Source: Propionibacteriaceae bacterium
Lineage (GTDB): Bacteria; Actinomycetota; Actinomycetes; Propionibacteriales; Propionibacteriaceae
Assembly (NCBI GenBank): GCA_003158895.1
Contig: PMLO01000090.1
Coordinates: 40,830 to 104,829, forward strand
Length of the DNA stretch: 64,000 nt
Direction of reading: 5' to 3'
Shown here: positions 9,038 to 17,875 of the stretch, piece after piece
How the letters are laid out: every line of letters starts with the position of its first letter
How positions within the stretch are numbered: the stretch's first letter is position 1
Translations under genes and position numbers: made by a program
The notes under the pieces: generated by a model
Database searches by the model: none
What the model saw: only the letters and a program-made list of their open reading frames with translations
Told to the model about the DNA's origin: nothing

Positions 9038-9111
9038 CGCCCCCGGGAGGACTCGAACCTCCGACCCGCGGATTAGAAGGCCGCCGCTCTATCCAGCTGA
9101 GCTACGGGGGC
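9038..9111 (-). tRNA. tRNA-Arg (anticodon TCT)
   Basis: On the minus strand the sequence folds into a complete 74-nt cloverleaf. The acceptor stem is GCCCCCG paired with CGGGGGC. The D arm contains AGCTCAGCTGG, the anticodon loop is CTTCTAA (anticodon TCT), and the T arm contains GGTTCGAGTCC. CCA is not encoded. It lies between the SRPBCC gene and the MFS gene. Confidence 0.93.
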
Positions 9112-9156
9112 GAGACAAGCACAGAGTCTAGGGCTCAGGCGAGTAGGTTCGCGCGA

Positions 9157-10356
9157 GTGACTACGGCTGACGGGTTCTCGTGGAAGCAGATCGCCGTAGC
9201 TGCGTATGGACCGACAGCGCTCGCCTCCATCGGGTACGGAGCCGTCATCCCCCTGGTCGCCCTGAGCGCCATCGACCGTGGCGCCTCGCCGGGCACCGCG
9301 GCACTCATCACCGGCCTTCTCGGCATCGGGCAACTGCTCGCTGATCTTCCCGCCGGCTGGGTCGCCGAACGCCTCGGCGAGAAGTGGTCGATCATCCTGG
9401 CGTGCCTGGTCGACGTCGTCATGCTGTCGTCGGTCTCCTTCACGCACAGCCTGCTTCACCTGGCGATCGCGACGTTCGTGACCGGCATCACCGGCGCCGT
9501 GTTCGGCCTGGCCCGCCAGACCTACCTCACCGTCGCCGTACCGCTCCAGTACCGCGCACGCGCCCTCTCCTCGCTTGGCGGCGTGTTCCGGATCGGGGGC
9601 CTGATCGGCCCGCTGATCGGCGCTGCGGTCGTGGCGGCTTTCGGACTCCCCAAGGCATATCTCTTCGCAGCCAGCATGAGCCTCCTCGCAGCGATCGTGA
9701 CGCTGACACTCCCCGACCTCCCCGGCGAGACCCCCGGCGAGAACGCGCCGCAGAGCGCCGGCATGTTCGTCGTGCTGCGCCAAAGCGTCGGCATCCTCAT
9801 GACACAAGGCGTGGGCGCGCTCGTGATCATGTTGGTCCGCTCGGCGAGACAGGCGATCATCCCCCTGTGGTGCAGTGCGCACGGGATCTCACCGGCCGCC
9901 ACCAGCCTCGTCTACTCGATCTCCATGGCCTTCGACGTGGCCCTGTTCTTCTTCGGCGGCTCGCTCATGGACAAGTTCGGCCGGGTCTGGGTCGCCTTCC
10001 CCGCCATGATCGTCATGGGCATCGGGATGGCGATCCTTCCCCTCACCCACCACATCGGCACGATCATTGCCGTCGCCTGCCTGCTCGGCCTCGGCAACGG
10101 GATCTCGTCGGGTGTCGTGATGACGCTCGGCTCGGATGCCTCCCCCGCAGTGGGCCGTACGAAGTTCCTCGCCGGCTGGCGACTCCTGTCCGACTCTGGC
10201 AACGCCCTCGGCCCGCTCGCCATCGCGGCGGTCACGACGTTCGCCACGCTGGGGTCGGCGTCCGTGGTTCTCGGCGTCCTCGCATGGGGCGGCGCCGCCT
10301 GGCTGCTGCGCTTCATCCCTCGCCGCGTGCCTCCCCAGACACTCAGCGCCGAGTAG
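9157..10356 (+). CDS. MFS transporter
   Basis: A 399-residue polytopic membrane protein with about 12 hydrophobic segments. The loop 2-3 motif of the major facilitator superfamily is visible as LLADLPAGWVAERLGEKW, and a second copy follows the central loop as GGSLMDKFGRVW. The start is taken as GTG 9157 (VTTADGFSWKQ), because the frame upstream runs through the tRNA-Arg gene. The substrate cannot be predicted; drug or metabolite efflux is usual for this subgroup. The gene ends 23 bases before orn. Confidence 0.85.
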   Translation: MTTADGFSWKQIAVAAYGPTALASIGYGAVIPLVALSAIDRGASPGTAALITGLLGIGQLLADLPAGWVAERLGEKWSIILACLVDVVMLSSVSFTHSLLHLAIATFVTGITGAVFGLARQTYLTVAVPLQYRARALSSLGGVFRIGGLIGPLIGAAVVAAFGLPKAYLFAASMSLLAAIVTLTLPDLPGETPGENAPQSAGMFVVLRQSVGILMTQGVGALVIMLVRSARQAIIPLWCSAHGISPAATSLVYSISMAFDVALFFFGGSLMDKFGRVWVAFPAMIVMGIGMAILPLTHHIGTIIAVACLLGLGNGISSGVVMTLGSDASPAVGRTKFLAGWRLLSDSGNALGPLAIAAVTTFATLGSASVVLGVLAWGGAAWLLRFIPRRVPPQTLSAE

Positions 10357-10379
10357 CGCGAACACATTAGGCTGCCGGG

Positions 10380-10979
10380 GTGGACAACCTGGTATGGATC
10401 GACTGCGAGATGACCGGCCTCGACCTGGCCACGGACGCGCTCATCGAGCTCGCAGTCCTGGTCACCGATGCGGAGCTGAACGTCTTGGGCGACGGCGTCG
10501 ACATCGTGATCAAACCGTCGGCCGAGGCACTCACACAGATGGGCGAGTTCGTGACCGACATGCACCGCAAGTCGGGACTCCTCGACCTCCTGGCGGACGG
10601 CGTCACGCTCGACGACGCGGAGGCCCAGGCCCTCGCGTACATCCGCACGTACGTCCCCGAAGTCCGCAAGGCTCCCCTGGCGGGCAACACGATCGGTACG
10701 GACCGTACGTTCCTCGCCCGCGACATGCCGACGCTCGAGGGCCACGTGCACTACCGCAACGTCGACGTGTCGAGTCTCAAGGAGCTGGCCAAGCGCTGGT
10801 ACCCGCGGATCTACTTCACCGCTCCGTCCAAGTCCGGCAACCACCGCGCCCTCGCCGACATCCGCGAGTCGATCGAGGAGCTGCGCTATTACCGCGAGGC
10901 CATGCTCGTCCCACAGCCAGGTCCTGACCGCGACATACTCGCGGAGATCGCCGCACGCCACCAGGGCTCGCTGGCCTGA
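10380..10979 (+). CDS. orn: Oligoribonuclease
   Basis: A 199-residue DEDDh exonuclease. The first motif, WIDCEMTGLDLATDALIELA, supplies the Asp and Glu. The downstream helix with YRNVDVSSLKELAKRWYP and the final NHRALADIRESIEELRYYR motif carry the catalytic His and Asp. Orn degrades two- to five-nucleotide RNAs, including pGpG, in the cytoplasm. Length and motifs match the family end to end. The GTG at 10380 is the natural start (VDNLVWIDCEMTG). Confidence 0.95.
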   Translation: MDNLVWIDCEMTGLDLATDALIELAVLVTDAELNVLGDGVDIVIKPSAEALTQMGEFVTDMHRKSGLLDLLADGVTLDDAEAQALAYIRTYVPEVRKAPLAGNTIGTDRTFLARDMPTLEGHVHYRNVDVSSLKELAKRWYPRIYFTAPSKSGNHRALADIRESIEELRYYREAMLVPQPGPDRDILAEIAARHQGSLA

Positions 10980-11062
10980 CTCCCTGCGTATGGGTTGGTC
11001 AGACCCCGTACCGCTCGGCTAAGATGGCGCTCGCCCTTTCGGGGGCATCGCGGTGTGGCGTG

Positions 11063-11138
11063 GTGGGTATAGCTCAGTTGGTAGAGCTTCTGGTTGTGGT
11101 CCAGAAGGTCGCGGGTTCGAGCCCCGTTACTCACCCCA
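11063..11138 (+). tRNA. tRNA-His (anticodon GTG)
   Basis: A complete cloverleaf with acceptor GTGGGTA paired to TACTCAC, anticodon loop TTGTGGT with anticodon GTG, discriminator C73 and an encoded CCA. A G precedes position 1, as required for the G-1 of tRNA-His. It stands alone about 85 bases after orn. A TAAGAT hexamer at 11020-11025 could be its -10 element. Confidence 0.93.
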
Positions 11139-11307
11139 CTCGCTAGGGCGCTGGTGGCGCCGAGACCGGCAGCCCGATCTTTCTGATGCGTGGCCCGTTG
11201 CCCGCCCTGGCGTCGCTGCCTTGCCCAGGTGGCCCTTGCGCTGGGCAACTTTGTAAAGACATTCGTCTATTCACGCAACATGTGTTCATCTTGCGTCATC
11301 CGGACGC

Positions 11308-13206
11308 CTACAGGTAATGCCGCTGCGCTGCCTTCGCGGCGACGTACTCCGCGTACGCCTTCTGCGTGCTCCCCAGCTCGGACACCTGGGACACGGGAAC
11401 ATCCCACCATGCCGTACCGGGCGGGTTGGGGCCGTACAGGTCCGTCTCTATGTACAGGACGGTCGTACGGTCGCTCGCCGCGGCCTTCGCGTAGTTCTCG
11501 CGGAACTCGGCCATCCCGTGGCATCTCAGGACATCGGCTCCCCAGCTGGCGGCGTTGGCGGCCAGGTCGAACGGTACGTCGTCGCCGTCGAGCCGACCGG
11601 ACGTGGAGCGCACCTTGTAGCGGGTGCCGAAGCGCTGCGAGCCGCGCGACTCCGACAGCGCACCGATCGAGGCGAACCCGTGGTTCTGCAGCAACACGAG
11701 GATGACCTTGATGCCCTCCTGGGCCATCGTCGCGATCTCCATGGGCAGCATCTGGTACGTACCGTCACCGACGATCGCCACGACCTCGTGGTCGTCGCCG
11801 ACAGCGAGCTTCACGCCCATGGCGGCAGGGATCTCGTAGCCCATGCAGGAGTACGCGTACTCGAGGTGGTACTGCTCAGGCGTCCGCGCGCGCCACAGCG
11901 CCTGCAGGTCGCCGGGCATCGAACCGGCTGCGTTGATGACCACGTCGTAGTCGTCCATGAGCTCGTTGAGCGCCCCGAACACCTCGGTCTGGGCAGGCAG
12001 CTCCTGGTCGTGGGGCGCGATGCAGGTGTCGATGACCTTCTGCCACTCGTCGTCGAGCTCCCCTGCCCGCGCCTGATACGAGGGGTCGGTGCTCCAGCCG
12101 GCAAGCGCGGCGGTAAGCGCCTCCAGCGTGACCAACGCATCGGCGACGACCATCTCGGCCGCGTGCTTGGCGGCGTCGAACGAACCCACGTTGACGTTGA
12201 CGAACGCGACATCCGGGTTGGCGAAGATCGTGTGCGACGCCGTGGTGAAGTCGGAGTAGCGGGTGCCGATGCCGATCACGAGGTCGGCGTCGCGGGCCAG
12301 CGTGTTCGCCGCCGCGCCTCCGGTGGAGCCCACGCCGCCCACGGCCATGCGGTGGTCGAAGTTGATCGCACCTTTGCCCGCCTGGGTGTCGGCGACCGGG
12401 ATGCCGGTTGCGTCGGCGAACGCCCGGAGGGCGTCTGAGGCGCCGGAGTAGATCACTCCGCCGCCCGCGACCACGAGAGGACGCGTGGACGCCTTGATCG
12501 CCGCCACTGCGCGTGCCAGGGCCGCCGCGTCGGGCGCCGGCCGCGCCACATGCCAGATCCGCTTGTCGAACAGACGCGTCGGGAAGTCGTACGCCTCGGC
12601 CTGTACGTCCTGAGGCAGGCATACCGTGACCGCGCCGGTCTCCGCCGGATCGGTCAGGACCCGCATCGCCGCAAGCAGAGACGGGATGAGCTGCTCGGGC
12701 CGGTTGATCCGGTCCCAGTACCGCGAGACCGGCTTGAACGCATCGTTGACGGAGATGTCGAGCGAGCGCGGGTCCTCGAGCTGCTGGAGCACCGGGTCCG
12801 GGAACCTCGTGGCGAAGATGTCCGATGGCAGGAGCAGTACCGGCAGCCGGTTCGTGGTCGCCAGTGCGGCACCGGTGATCATGTTGGTGGCGCCAGGCCC
12901 GATGGAGGACGTCACGACCCAGGTCTGCAGCCGGTTCTTCGTCTTCGCGTAGGCGGAGGCGGCATGTACGGCTCCCTGCTCGTTGCGCACGAGGATGTAC
13001 GGAAGGTCGGGCGCATCAGCAACCCCGTCCAGCGCCTGCACCTCGGCCTGCAGCAGTGCCTGGCCGATTCCGGCGACGTTGCCGTGCCCGAAGATGCCGA
13101 AACAGCCGGCGAAGAGCTTCTGGGAGACCCCGTCACGCTCGCTGTACTGGTTGGCGAGGAACCTCACCACGGCCTGTGCGACGGTGAGCCGGACGTTGTC
13201 CGTCAT
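11308..13206 (-). CDS. iolD: 3D-(3,5/4)-trihydroxycyclohexane-1,2-dione acylhydrolase (IolD)
   Basis: A 632-residue thiamine-diphosphate enzyme that opens the cyclohexane-dione ring in myo-inositol catabolism. The N-terminal pyrimidine-binding domain begins RLTVAQAVVRFLANQYSERDG and contains the IolD-typical GCFGIFGHGNVAGIGQAL and the ThDP-activating Glu in LVRNEQGAVHAASAYAKT. The C-terminal diphosphate domain contains VAIVGDGTYQMLPMEIATMAQEGIKV, the GDG(X)nN metal-ThDP motif. It lies 19 bases downstream of the transaldolase-family gene on the same strand. None of the other iol genes (iolB, iolC, iolE, iolG) is present in the window. Confidence 0.92.
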   Translation of the reverse strand: MTDNVRLTVAQAVVRFLANQYSERDGVSQKLFAGCFGIFGHGNVAGIGQALLQAEVQALDGVADAPDLPYILVRNEQGAVHAASAYAKTKNRLQTWVVTSSIGPGATNMITGAALATTNRLPVLLLPSDIFATRFPDPVLQQLEDPRSLDISVNDAFKPVSRYWDRINRPEQLIPSLLAAMRVLTDPAETGAVTVCLPQDVQAEAYDFPTRLFDKRIWHVARPAPDAAALARAVAAIKASTRPLVVAGGGVIYSGASDALRAFADATGIPVADTQAGKGAINFDHRMAVGGVGSTGGAAANTLARDADLVIGIGTRYSDFTTASHTIFANPDVAFVNVNVGSFDAAKHAAEMVVADALVTLEALTAALAGWSTDPSYQARAGELDDEWQKVIDTCIAPHDQELPAQTEVFGALNELMDDYDVVINAAGSMPGDLQALWRARTPEQYHLEYAYSCMGYEIPAAMGVKLAVGDDHEVVAIVGDGTYQMLPMEIATMAQEGIKVILVLLQNHGFASIGALSESRGSQRFGTRYKVRSTSGRLDGDDVPFDLAANAASWGADVLRCHGMAEFRENYAKAAASDRTTVLYIETDLYGPNPPGTAWWDVPVSQVSELGSTQKAYAEYVAAKAAQRHYL

Positions 13207-13225
13207 GGTGTAGCGCTCCGGTCTG

Positions 13226-14296
13226 TCAGGTGGACGGGATCAGGATGTCACGGACGATCTGGTCGAGCTCCTCGTCGGCCGATAGGAACTGGCGCAGCGT
13301 GCGACGGGTCGCCCCGAAGTCGGCGAACTCGTCGGGGGTCATCCCGTCGACCTCGTACGCCTTGCGGAACTCGGGCATCGTCTCCAGAGCCTCGAGGATC
13401 CTCGACTCGACCGGGATGTCCATGCGCGGCTGAGGGTCGATCCCGCTGGCCTGGAAGCGCTCCTGCCAGGCGAACGGCGGCGACAGCACGAGGTTGCCGC
13501 CGACGAACTCCGTCCACTGCAGCGCGTTGCGGTACGCGGCCACGAGGATCCTGGCGCGCAGCCCACGGGCCTTGAACTCCTCGTACGCCTTCTTCACGAC
13601 AGCGACCCCGGCCCACTCCAGGTAGCCCGGGTCGAAGCACAGGCCGTCCTTCGCGTACACCGACTTCAGCCAGTCGTCGAGCCGGCCGACCATGATCGTG
13701 ACGACAGGTCCCGCCGCCGACGTGTCCTCGCCGGCCGCCTCGCGGCGCCTGAGCCCACGCTCGATGGCCTCTCCGGTCGCGACCGCCTGGGCGACCGTGA
13801 ACGACACGGTGACGTTGATGTTGACGCCGCGGGCGGTGGCGTCCTCGATGGCCGTGACGCCGACACCCGTGGCCGGGATCTTCACGATGATGTTCGGGGC
13901 CAGGGACGCGAAGTACTCGGCCTGGTCCGCCAGTGCCTGCGCGCTGCGGGCGAGCCGCGGATCGGTCTGCATGGAGAGTCGCCCGTTGTAGCCCTTGTGG
14001 GTCTCGAAGGCCGGCAGGAGCAGCTGGGCCGCTTCGAGCGAGACCTCCTCCACCAGCTTCCAGCCGATCACGGACTCGGGCGCCTCAGGAAGCTCCGATA
14101 CGAGCTCCTTGATCCGCGCTGTCCACCGCGGCAGGTCCGAACGAATGGCGGCGAGAGCGATGACGGGGTTGCACGTGGCCCCTACCGCCCCCCAGCTGAT
14201 CGATGTCGAGAGCTCCGAGTACGTCGCGGAGTCGTTCCAGAGCGCTGTCGGGCCGCGCCGAGTCATCAGTCCGAGCGGAGTGTCGTTGTCTGTCAT
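13226..14296 (-). CDS. Transaldolase-family protein
   Basis: A 356-residue (beta/alpha)8-barrel protein with transaldolase signatures: the GATCNPVIALAAI motif near the N-terminus, the Schiff-base Lys segment NIIVKIPATGVGVTAIE, and later helices GLCFDPGYLEWAG and RILVAAYRNALQW. It is clearly in the transaldolase/aldolase superfamily but carries an extended C-terminal region compared with the pentose-phosphate enzyme. It is directly upstream of iolD and probably co-transcribed. That neighbour suggests a role with inositol-derived or other sugar aldol intermediates rather than the housekeeping pathway, which is inference. Confidence 0.75.
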   Translation of the reverse strand: MTDNDTPLGLMTRRGPTALWNDSATYSELSTSISWGAVGATCNPVIALAAIRSDLPRWTARIKELVSELPEAPESVIGWKLVEEVSLEAAQLLLPAFETHKGYNGRLSMQTDPRLARSAQALADQAEYFASLAPNIIVKIPATGVGVTAIEDATARGVNINVTVSFTVAQAVATGEAIERGLRRREAAGEDTSAAGPVVTIMVGRLDDWLKSVYAKDGLCFDPGYLEWAGVAVVKKAYEEFKARGLRARILVAAYRNALQWTEFVGGNLVLSPPFAWQERFQASGIDPQPRMDIPVESRILEALETMPEFRKAYEVDGMTPDEFADFGATRRTLRQFLSADEELDQIVRDILIPST

Positions 14297-14464
14297 AACG
14301 CCTCTTCGTTGAGCTGGCGGCCGGTGGACGAACGGGAGTCATTGAATCCCTGAGCCGCGAACACTGTCAATAGAATGTCCTCACAATGTACCAGTTCGAG
14401 CGGACATGAACTCAGTTCGCGGACCTGGCGGTGGGTCGCGTCGGTCATCGGCAAGAATGGCTCC

Positions 14465-15745
14465 GTGCCCGCCGACCTGACGATCCCCCGCAGCCCTCAC
14501 CGGTTGCCGGCTCTCGTACGGGCTCGTCTGGCCGTCGCGCTCGCCGTGGGGAGCATGGCCGGCGCGGCCTCACGAGTTGCCGGACGCGGCTCCGGAGCCT
14601 CGATCCGCGGCCAGCTGATGATGAGGATCGCACCCGACGCGCTCGCCAACCTCCTCCCCGGCCGCACGATCGCCAGCGTCTCCGGCACGAACGGCAAGAC
14701 GACGACGACCCATCTGCTCGCCGCGGCCGTGAAGGCTGCGGTCGGCGCCGACCGAGTCGTCACCAACGCCGACGGCGCGAACCTGCACTACGGCATCGCG
14801 TCCGCCCTCGCCGTCGCGCCTGGGCGCGATGTGGCGATCCTGGAGACCGACGAACGGGTCGTCCCCGATGTCGTACGGCTCGGACGCCCAGCGGTGCTCG
14901 TGCTCCTCAACTTCTCCCGCGACCAGATGGACCGCAACCACGAGATCAAGTCGCTGGGCCGCGGCTGGCGCGACGCGCTGTCACGTGCCGGGGCAGACGG
15001 TCCCGTCGTCATCGCCAACGCGGACGACCCGCTGGTCACGTGGGCCGCCCGCTCGGCGACCAAAGTGGTCTGGGTCGACACCGCGACGTCTTGGACCCAG
15101 GATGCGTCGCTGTGTCCCGAGTGCGGCACGATGCTGACACGTACGAATGGCCGCTGGGCCTGTCCGACCGGCGATCTCGTACAGCCCGAGGCCACCTGGC
15201 GCGTCGACGGCGACGCGGTCGTCGACCCGGACGGAACCCGCTGGGAGCTCGGGCTCAAGGTACCCGGCGCGTTCAACGTCTCCAACGGCGCGTGCGCCCT
15301 CGCAGCGGCCGCCGAGCTGGGCATCGATCCGGAGGCGGCGATCCGCGGGATGCGTACGATCACGTCACCGGCCGGCCGGTACGCGACGGCCCACTTCGGC
15401 TCCACCACCGCTCGGCTCCTGCTCGCGAAGAATCCTGCCGGCTGGGCGGAGGCGCTCCCACTCACCACGAGCGGTACTGTCGTTCTTGCCATCGACTCCG
15501 CCGCTGCCGACGGACGTGACGTCAGTTGGCTGTGGGATGTCGAGTACGAACAGCTGGCCGGACGGCACGTCGTCGCCACTGGGCCGCGCGCCCAGGACCT
15601 GTCGGTCCGGCTCCTCTATGCCGAGGTCGAGCACAGCGTGGTGCCCGACCTCGCCGTTGCAGTCGCCGGTCACACAGACCCGGTGGATGTGGTGGCCACG
15701 TACACGCCGTTCCAGCGGCTGCGGAAGCTGGGCGGTCTGACATGA
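14465..15745 (+). CDS. murT: Lipid II isoglutaminyl synthase, MurT subunit
   Basis: A Mur-ligase-like protein of 426 residues. It has the P-loop SVSGTNGKTTTTHLLAAAV, the central NFSRDQMDRNHEI segment, and a zinc-ribbon insertion CPECGTMLTRTNGRWACPTGD, which is diagnostic for MurT against other Mur ligases. The C-terminal DUF1727 domain follows. MurT activates the D-Glu carboxylate of lipid II with ATP so that GatD can amidate it, on the inner face of the membrane. The start is taken as GTG 14465 (VPADLTIPRSP), the first codon after a non-coding-looking leader. The stop overlaps the gatD ATG by 4 bases. Confidence 0.93.
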   Translation: MPADLTIPRSPHRLPALVRARLAVALAVGSMAGAASRVAGRGSGASIRGQLMMRIAPDALANLLPGRTIASVSGTNGKTTTTHLLAAAVKAAVGADRVVTNADGANLHYGIASALAVAPGRDVAILETDERVVPDVVRLGRPAVLVLLNFSRDQMDRNHEIKSLGRGWRDALSRAGADGPVVIANADDPLVTWAARSATKVVWVDTATSWTQDASLCPECGTMLTRTNGRWACPTGDLVQPEATWRVDGDAVVDPDGTRWELGLKVPGAFNVSNGACALAAAAELGIDPEAAIRGMRTITSPAGRYATAHFGSTTARLLLAKNPAGWAEALPLTTSGTVVLAIDSAAADGRDVSWLWDVEYEQLAGRHVVATGPRAQDLSVRLLYAEVEHSVVPDLAVAVAGHTDPVDVVATYTPFQRLRKLGGLT

Positions 15746-16476
15746 GCCCCGTGACGATCGTCCTGGTCTACCAGTCGTTGCTCGGCATCTACGGCGACCG
15801 TGGCAACGCGACGGTGCTCAGCAAGCGCCTCACCTGGCGTGGCATCGACGCCCGAGTCGTCATCGTGGAGCCCGGTGAGGAGCTGCCCGCTGACGGTCAG
15901 GTCTACCTCCTGGGAGGCGGCGAGGACCTCGCCCAGACCACGGCTGTCCGGGAGCTCACGAAGGACGGCAACCTGTTCCGGGCTCTCGATGCGGGTGCGG
16001 CGGTGCTCGCCGTGTGCGCCGGCTACCAGATCTGCGGCACGACGTTCACGATCGGTGAGCGCGACGAGGTCGTACCGGGTCTCGGCATCCTTGACGTCGA
16101 GACCCGTCGCGGGGACGTACGAGCGGTCGGCGAGATCCTGTATCGCTGGACCAAGCCCGACGGTACGACCTCGCTCGTCACCGGGTTCGAGAACCATGGC
16201 GGCTTCACGCGGCTCGGCGCCGACGCGCGCCCGCTGGGCGTCGTCGAGAAGGGCATCGGCAACGGCTACGACCATTCAGAGGGTGCTCAGCAGGGGAAGG
16301 TCGTCGGGACGTACCCGCACGGACCTGTTCTGGCGCGCAATCCCGAGCTGGCCGACCACGTGCTGGAGCTGGCCCTCGGCTACTCGCTCGACCCGCTGCC
16401 CCGTCCCGCCATCGACGTGCTGAGGCGTCAGCGGATCGCGGCAGTCAGCGGGCAGCCGGAGCGCCCTGAGAGGTAG
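15742..16476 (+). CDS. gatD: Lipid II isoglutaminyl synthase, glutamine amidotransferase subunit GatD
   Basis: A 244-residue class-I-type glutamine amidotransferase of the CobB/CobQ subgroup. The nucleophile Cys lies in AVLAVCAGYQICGTTF and the catalytic His in VGTYPHGPVLARNPELAD. The N-terminal VYQSLLGIYGDRGNATVL is typical for GatD. It releases ammonia for MurT, amidating the peptidoglycan stem peptide. The ATGA overlap with murT ensures equimolar synthesis of the two subunits. Confidence 0.93.
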   Translation: MSPVTIVLVYQSLLGIYGDRGNATVLSKRLTWRGIDARVVIVEPGEELPADGQVYLLGGGEDLAQTTAVRELTKDGNLFRALDAGAAVLAVCAGYQICGTTFTIGERDEVVPGLGILDVETRRGDVRAVGEILYRWTKPDGTTSLVTGFENHGGFTRLGADARPLGVVEKGIGNGYDHSEGAQQGKVVGTYPHGPVLARNPELADHVLELALGYSLDPLPRPAIDVLRRQRIAAVSGQPERPER

Positions 16477-16483
16477 TGCCTCG

Positions 16484-17116
16484 CTACACGACCCGCCAGG
16501 ACCACGAGAAACGGTTGTCCGCGTAGGTGAGGAACTGGGGGATGAACCCGGGCGTGGCCTGGAACGAGATGTACCCGGAGGCGCACTGGCCCTTGAGGTA
16601 GTACCACTCGTCCGGGAAGTTCGGGTCTGGGCCTCCGGTCGCCAGAGGCACGAGCAGCTCGTTCGTGCTGCGCGACACGAGCGTCCAGAAGTTGCGCATG
16701 ATCGGGACCCGGCCGCCCGCCGCGCTGCCGATGGTCGAGTTGACACACACGCTGACCTGGAAGCTGAGGATGCTGTCCGCGGTCCGCGGAAGTGTCTGCG
16801 TCAGCGTCACGATGAGGGGCTGCGCCTCCACGTCGTCGCTGGGCGGTGCGGGCGTGAACGCGCTCTCGGTGGCCACGTCGACCGGCTGGTACGGGGTGAC
16901 GGGGGCTGTCGCAGGCCCGGTCGCGGTGGGCAGCTTCGGGGCCACGAACAGCCCGCGCCCCGCGCCTCCGATAGCGAGCGCGGCGACGATCGCCCCGACC
17001 ACCAGGAGAGCGAACGGTACGAGGAGGCGCCGGTTAGCCGTACGTGGAGGCTCGGGAGGAAGCGTGGAGTCCCACTCGTCGAGGTACTCGACGCGATCCG
17101 ACTCATCCTCCATCAT
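16484..17116 (-). CDS. Membrane-anchored protein of unknown function
   Basis: A 210-residue protein with an acidic cytoplasmic N-terminus (about 28 residues), one transmembrane helix (LLVPFALLVVGAIVAALAIGG), a Thr/Pro-rich stretch and an extracellular beta-rich domain of about 130 residues. Two Cys residues in the outer domain (VSVCVNSTIG and LKGQCASGYISF) could form a disulfide. Seen only as a hypothetical; it resembles generic actinobacterial membrane-anchored exported proteins. It converges with gatD, with only 7 bases between the stops. Start ATG 17116; ATG 17113 is equally possible. Confidence 0.65.
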   Translation of the reverse strand: MMEDESDRVEYLDEWDSTLPPEPPRTANRRLLVPFALLVVGAIVAALAIGGAGRGLFVAPKLPTATGPATAPVTPYQPVDVATESAFTPAPPSDDVEAQPLIVTLTQTLPRTADSILSFQVSVCVNSTIGSAAGGRVPIMRNFWTLVSRSTNELLVPLATGGPDPNFPDEWYYLKGQCASGYISFQATPGFIPQFLTYADNRFSWSWRVV

Positions 17117-17238
17117 CCAAGAATGTCATAGGGCGCCAACCGGGGTCCCATGGAAAAGCCGGCCTCCGGGTCGTGGGCAAGCGGGCACCTCGGATTCGCT
17201 GCAGGCGAGCCCTGTTTGCTACTGTTGACCCTCGGCGC

Positions 17239-17578
<340 letters not shown>

Positions 17579-17585
17579 GCGCTGG

Positions 17586-17656
17586 ATGCTACCTCTGACG
17601 TCACGCGTCAGCAACGACACTTGACGTAGTTGACGCGTGACGTCAGAATCGACGCC
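17586..17656. promoter_or_regulatory. Divergent leaderless promoters with perfect 15-bp inverted operator
   Basis: TGACGTCACGCGTCA at 17596-17610 is repeated as its exact reverse complement at 17631-17645. Plus-strand promoter: TTGACG (17621-17626), 17-bp spacer, CAGAAT (17644-17649), then ATG 17657. Minus-strand promoter: TTGCTG (17609-17614), 17-bp spacer, TAGCAT (17586-17591), then ATG 17578. Each 15-mer fills most of one -35/-10 spacer, so binding would block RNA polymerase on both sides. Both start codons fall about where transcription should begin. A further GTCAgatgTGAC palindrome lies just inside the rightward gene. Confidence 0.75.
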
Positions 17657-17875
17657 ATGAACGTACGCGATACGTCAGATGTGACGCCCCAAGACGCTTG
17701 GCTGACCGCAGCAGAGGCTGCCCCGTTGATCCCGACCGCGAGCGTACGCATGGTGCAGCGGTGGATGAAGGACGGTCGGCTGCCTTCCGTCCTCCTGCCG
17801 AACGGTCGCCGGGTGACTCGCCGTGAGGATGTCGAGGCCCTGTTGTCGCCGTCGGTTCCGAGTCGGGTGGCGTGA
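17657..17875 (+). CDS. Xis/MerR-type helix-turn-helix protein
   Basis: A 72-residue protein consisting of one winged helix-turn-helix: WLTAAEAAPLIPTASVRMVQRWMKDGRLPSVLLPNGRRVTRREDVEALL. This pattern is shared by excisionases and BldC/MerR-like regulators. ATG 17657 is preferred over the TTG at 17630 because the latter lies within the promoter. In tRNA-integrated elements such a gene next to the attachment site is usually the recombination directionality factor; a transcription-factor role is also possible. The stop overlaps the next start by ATGA. Confidence 0.75.
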   Translation: MNVRDTSDVTPQDAWLTAAEAAPLIPTASVRMVQRWMKDGRLPSVLLPNGRRVTRREDVEALLSPSVPSRVA

